This document shows positions 61,952 to 64,000 of a stretch of DNA of 64,000 nt, one piece after another. The translations under genes were made by a program, and so were the position numbers. The notes under the pieces are model-generated. The model was not told where the DNA came from, made no database searches, and worked only from the letters and a program-made list of their open reading frames with translations. The stretch is from JBAMOY01 sp037071015 (GTDB lineage: Bacteria; Bacillota_I; Bacilli_A; RF39; UBA660), in NCBI GenBank assembly GCA_037071015.1, contig JBAMOY010000001.1:62001-126000 (forward strand), given 5' to 3'. The first letter of the stretch is position 1. Each line of letters begins with the position of its first letter.

Positions 61952-62675
61952 TCATCTTGTTGTTGGCAATTTAAAAATGAATATGGTTGCTGATGAAATC
62001 AGTAGTTATTTAAAGGTTATTAATAAAAATATATATTCTGAACAAGTAGTTATTTGCCCTAGTTCTATATATATTCCTTATTTTTTAAAACAGCGATATA
62101 GAGTTGGCATTCAAAATATTGCTGCTGAAAATAAGGGGGCTTATACAGGTGAAGTATCAGCCACTCAAGCCTATAGTTTAGGTGTTCAGTATGCTTTGGT
62201 TGGACATAGTGAACGTCGTGCTCTTTTTAATGAAAATGATTTAACTGTTAATCAAAAAGTAAAGATAGCTATTAAAAACAATTTATATCCTATTATTTGT
62301 GTTGGTGAAACAAATGAAGATAAGGTTATGTTAAGAACAGAAAAAATTTTAAAGAAACAGATAACTTATGCCTTACGTGACCTAAATAATGATGAACTTA
62401 ACAATGTAATTATTGCTTATGAACCAGTTTGGTCGATTGGAACAAACAAAATACCGAGTAATAAAGACATAAAAAGTACGATTTCATACATAAAATTATT
62501 GGTTGAGAATTTATATGGGTATAATGGAATCAAAGTCTTATATGGAGGTAGCGTCAGTCAAAAGAACATCAAACAGTTAGTTAAAATTGATAATTTGGAT
62601 GGTTTTTTAGTTGGTGGCGCCTCTTTGAATCCTGATGAATTTTTAAATATTATAGAAGTTGCTGTAACCAAGTAA
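61941..62675 (+). CDS. tpiA: Triose-phosphate isomerase
   Basis: 244 residues. The catalytic residues are seen: Lys in NLKMN (the usual Trp is replaced by Leu), His in VGHSERR and Glu in AYEPVWSIGT; the phosphate-binding VLYGGSVSQKN is conserved. It interconverts dihydroxyacetone phosphate and glyceraldehyde 3-phosphate. It starts with GTG, overlapping the glycosyltransferase by 11 bases, with AGAGGG as the binding site. Downstream no hairpin terminator was recognised, only T-rich sequence. Confidence 0.97.
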   Translation: MENNHLVVGNLKMNMVADEISSYLKVINKNIYSEQVVICPSSIYIPYFLKQRYRVGIQNIAAENKGAYTGEVSATQAYSLGVQYALVGHSERRALFNENDLTVNQKVKIAIKNNLYPIICVGETNEDKVMLRTEKILKKQITYALRDLNNDELNNVIIAYEPVWSIGTNKIPSNKDIKSTISYIKLLVENLYGYNGIKVLYGGSVSQKNIKQLVKIDNLDGFLVGGASLNPDEFLNIIEVAVTK

Positions 62676-62700
62676 CTTTTTTTATTTTTTTTAGACATTA

Positions 62701-62727
62701 ATCGACAAAACTAGTTAAATTTCGCTA
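62701..62727. promoter_or_regulatory. Candidate 0A boxes upstream of spo0A
   Basis: ATCGACA (62701-62707) differs by one base from the 0A box TTCGACA, and TTCGCTA (62721-62727) by two. A TATAAT lies about 30 bp downstream. They would allow Spo0A to regulate its own gene. The matches are short. Confidence 0.35.
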
Positions 62728-62796
62728 TAGTAAAGGAAGTGTAAATAGCGTTATAATTATAATACGTGATGCAGTACTTTAAGAAGGGAGAAAAAT

Positions 62797-63567
62797 ATGG
62801 AAAAAATAAATGTTTTAATGATTGATGATAATATCAATTTAGTTAATATGGTTAAGGAGTATTTTAGTAATCACGAAACAATTAAAATTAATTATGAGGC
62901 TTATGATGGGCTTCAAGGAATAAAAGTTTTAGAAGAAAATAAAGATAAAATTGATGCAATTATTTTGGATTTGATTATGCCCAATAAAGATGGAATGTAT
63001 GTTTTAGAAGAAATGAAAAAGAGGGGAATTAATACTAAAGTTATTGTATCGACCAGCTATAATGCTAGTGAAGCGATTAGAGAAGTATCGGAATATGGAG
63101 TTAGCTACTTCATTTTAAAACCATTTGAGTTGTGTGATTTGGAAAGAAGAATATTAGATACAAAAAAGAAGGTTAATAATGACAATAAAAATATTGACTT
63201 TTATCATAACAATCTTCAAGTGTCAATTACAAAAGTATTACATGAGTTAGGGATACCATCACATATAAAAGGTTACCAATATATAAGAGAAGGAATTGGA
63301 ATTGTTTTTGAAAAACCAGAGACAATTGGTGGAATAACAAAAGAGTTATATCCTGAGTTGGCTAAAAAGTTTGATACAACAGTATCAAGGGTTGAGCGAG
63401 CGATTCGCCATGCTATAGAAGTCAGTTGGAATCGAGGCAATTGGGATTTAATGGAAGAGATATTTGGTCATAGTGTTGATATTGACAAAGCTAAACCAAC
63501 TAACTCGGAATTCATTGTTACAATTGCTGATAAACTACGTCTAGATTTTCATAAGATAGGCGTTTAA
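62797..63567 (+). CDS. spo0A: Stage 0 sporulation protein A, master regulator
   Basis: 256 residues. The N-terminal receiver carries the acidic pair Asp10-Asp11, the phosphorylated Asp58 (IILDLIMPNKDG) and the lysine in ILKPF. The C-terminal effector domain is nearly invariant: GIPSHIKGYQYIREGI, then the recognition helix TTVSRVERAIRHAIEVSW. Phosphorylated Spo0A starts sporulation by binding 0A boxes. Together with the SASP genes it indicates that the organism can form endospores. The usual neighbour spoIVB is absent; tpiA is upstream. Confidence 0.98.
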   Translation: MEKINVLMIDDNINLVNMVKEYFSNHETIKINYEAYDGLQGIKVLEENKDKIDAIILDLIMPNKDGMYVLEEMKKRGINTKVIVSTSYNASEAIREVSEYGVSYFILKPFELCDLERRILDTKKKVNNDNKNIDFYHNNLQVSITKVLHELGIPSHIKGYQYIREGIGIVFEKPETIGGITKELYPELAKKFDTTVSRVERAIRHAIEVSWNRGNWDLMEEIFGHSVDIDKAKPTNSEFIVTIADKLRLDFHKIGV

Positions 63568-63626
63568 TTATAGTTTACATCATATACTATTAATGTTATA
63601 ATAAACCTCTATAAAAGAGGGATAAT

Positions 63627-64000
63627 ATGGTTTTAAGTGATGATTATAAGGAACGATATTCTTTATTACAAACGATGGGATTCAATAGTGAATCTCATCT
63701 ATATATTGTTAATGATAATCTTTGTAAAATATATGTTAAAACAATTGATTTACCAAACCGTGAATATTATGTTGATAAGTTAATGAAATTAAATTATATA
63801 AATAATGCTATATGGCCACAAGATAAAATTTATATTAGTGGTAAATTCTCTGGAATTGTTATGGAATACAAACGAGGTTTTGAAAGTTTAGCCAACATAT
63901 TTAAAACATTAAGTTTTGAAAATGCAATCACAATGGGTATTCAATTATCACAAACTTTAAAGCAAATACATGAAGAAGGGTTTATTATTGGCGATATTCA
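63627..64000 (+). CDS. Kinase-like protein, 3' end outside the window
   Basis: At least 124 residues from the ATG at 63627, with AGAGGG about five bases upstream. The reading frame is open to the window edge. The sequence ends in LKQIHEEGFIIGDI, which resembles the catalytic loop approach of protein-kinase-like and aminoglycoside-phosphotransferase folds (a conserved His followed by G-I/D), and VMEYKRGFESL looks like the hinge strand after the N-lobe. The product cannot be completed or named. Confidence 0.6.
   Translation, partial: MVLSDDYKERYSLLQTMGFNSESHLYIVNDNLCKIYVKTIDLPNREYYVDKLMKLNYINNAIWPQDKIYISGKFSGIVMEYKRGFESLANIFKTLSFENAITMGIQLSQTLKQIHEEGFIIGDI

Noticed and set aside
2904..64000. 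Mycoplasma-type code (TGA as Trp)
   Set aside because: TGA ends tsaE, pcrA and pncC, and tryptophans in the proteins are encoded by TGG.

Overview
This window is about 64 kb of AT-rich chromosome from a low-G+C Gram-positive bacterium. Evidence for a spore-forming Firmicute: Spo0A, two alpha/beta-type SASPs, EzrA, an rhodanese-less ThiI, the rimP-nusA-ylxR-infB-rbfA block and a T-box leader. TGA is used as a stop (tsaE, pcrA, pncC), so the code is standard and a code-4 Mollicute is excluded. A poorly characterised, probably gut-associated Bacilli lineage (Erysipelotrichia/RF39/RFN20-like) is my inference, not something the sequence proves. No tRNA, CRISPR array, insertion sequence or prophage was seen.

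Layout. 1-2.8 kb: 3' part of a 23S rRNA gene and a 5S gene. 2.9-6.1 kb: tsaE-tsaB-rimI-tsaD (t6A tRNA modification) plus a nucleotidyltransferase-like gene. 6.4-10.3 kb: a rubredoxin/glutamate-synthase-domain flavoprotein and, convergent to it, a nitrate/sulfonate/NMT1-type ABC importer. 10.5-15.7 kb: a Fic toxin-antitoxin pair, PcrA helicase, an unlisted 54-residue membrane protein, and LigA. 15.8-18.7 kb: pyruvate formate-lyase and its activase.

19-34 kb is the most notable region: an NAD(P) salvage and recycling island. It holds pncA, pncB, an ADP-ribose-type Nudix hydrolase, a UMPH-1-type nucleotidase, nadE, an unknown gene, a divergent prs, nadD, a radical SAM enzyme, pnuC, nadR, an ADP-ribosylglycohydrolase fused to an HExxH domain, pncC, an orphan phosphoribosyltransferase, the repressor nrtR, nadK and a large methyltransferase. 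Nicotinamide, nicotinate, nicotinamide riboside and NMN can all be routed to NAD and NADP. ADP-ribose can be turned by Nudix and Prs back into the PRPP that PncB consumes. No nadA/B/C is present. TGTTA-N-TAACA repeats at the perfect pncA promoter are candidate NrtR operators.

34-36.8 kb holds a free-standing approximately 100-nt structured RNA gene with its own promoter and terminator, a metallophosphoesterase, a CPBP protease and a Cof-type HAD phosphatase. 36.9-42.1 kb is the nusA-infB block, with a RimP that has lost its C-terminal domain and a dCMP deaminase where ylxQ usually sits. 42.1-44.9 kb is a T-box operon HAD-deoC-tyrS, followed by rpsD with a long leader, ezrA, thiI, two SASP genes with sigma-G-like promoters, and a CapA-like protein.

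50.8-58.4 kb contains three prepilin-like proteins. They share nearly identical N-terminal pilin helices but carry different cargo: a phage-structural-like module, BspA-type leucine-rich repeats and a glycine-rich domain. Between and beside them lie clpP, a TGS-uridine-kinase-like nucleoside kinase and gap. 58.5-62.7 kb is an operon pgk - flippase-like membrane protein - lipid glycosyltransferase - tpiA. The window ends with spo0A and the start of a kinase-like gene.
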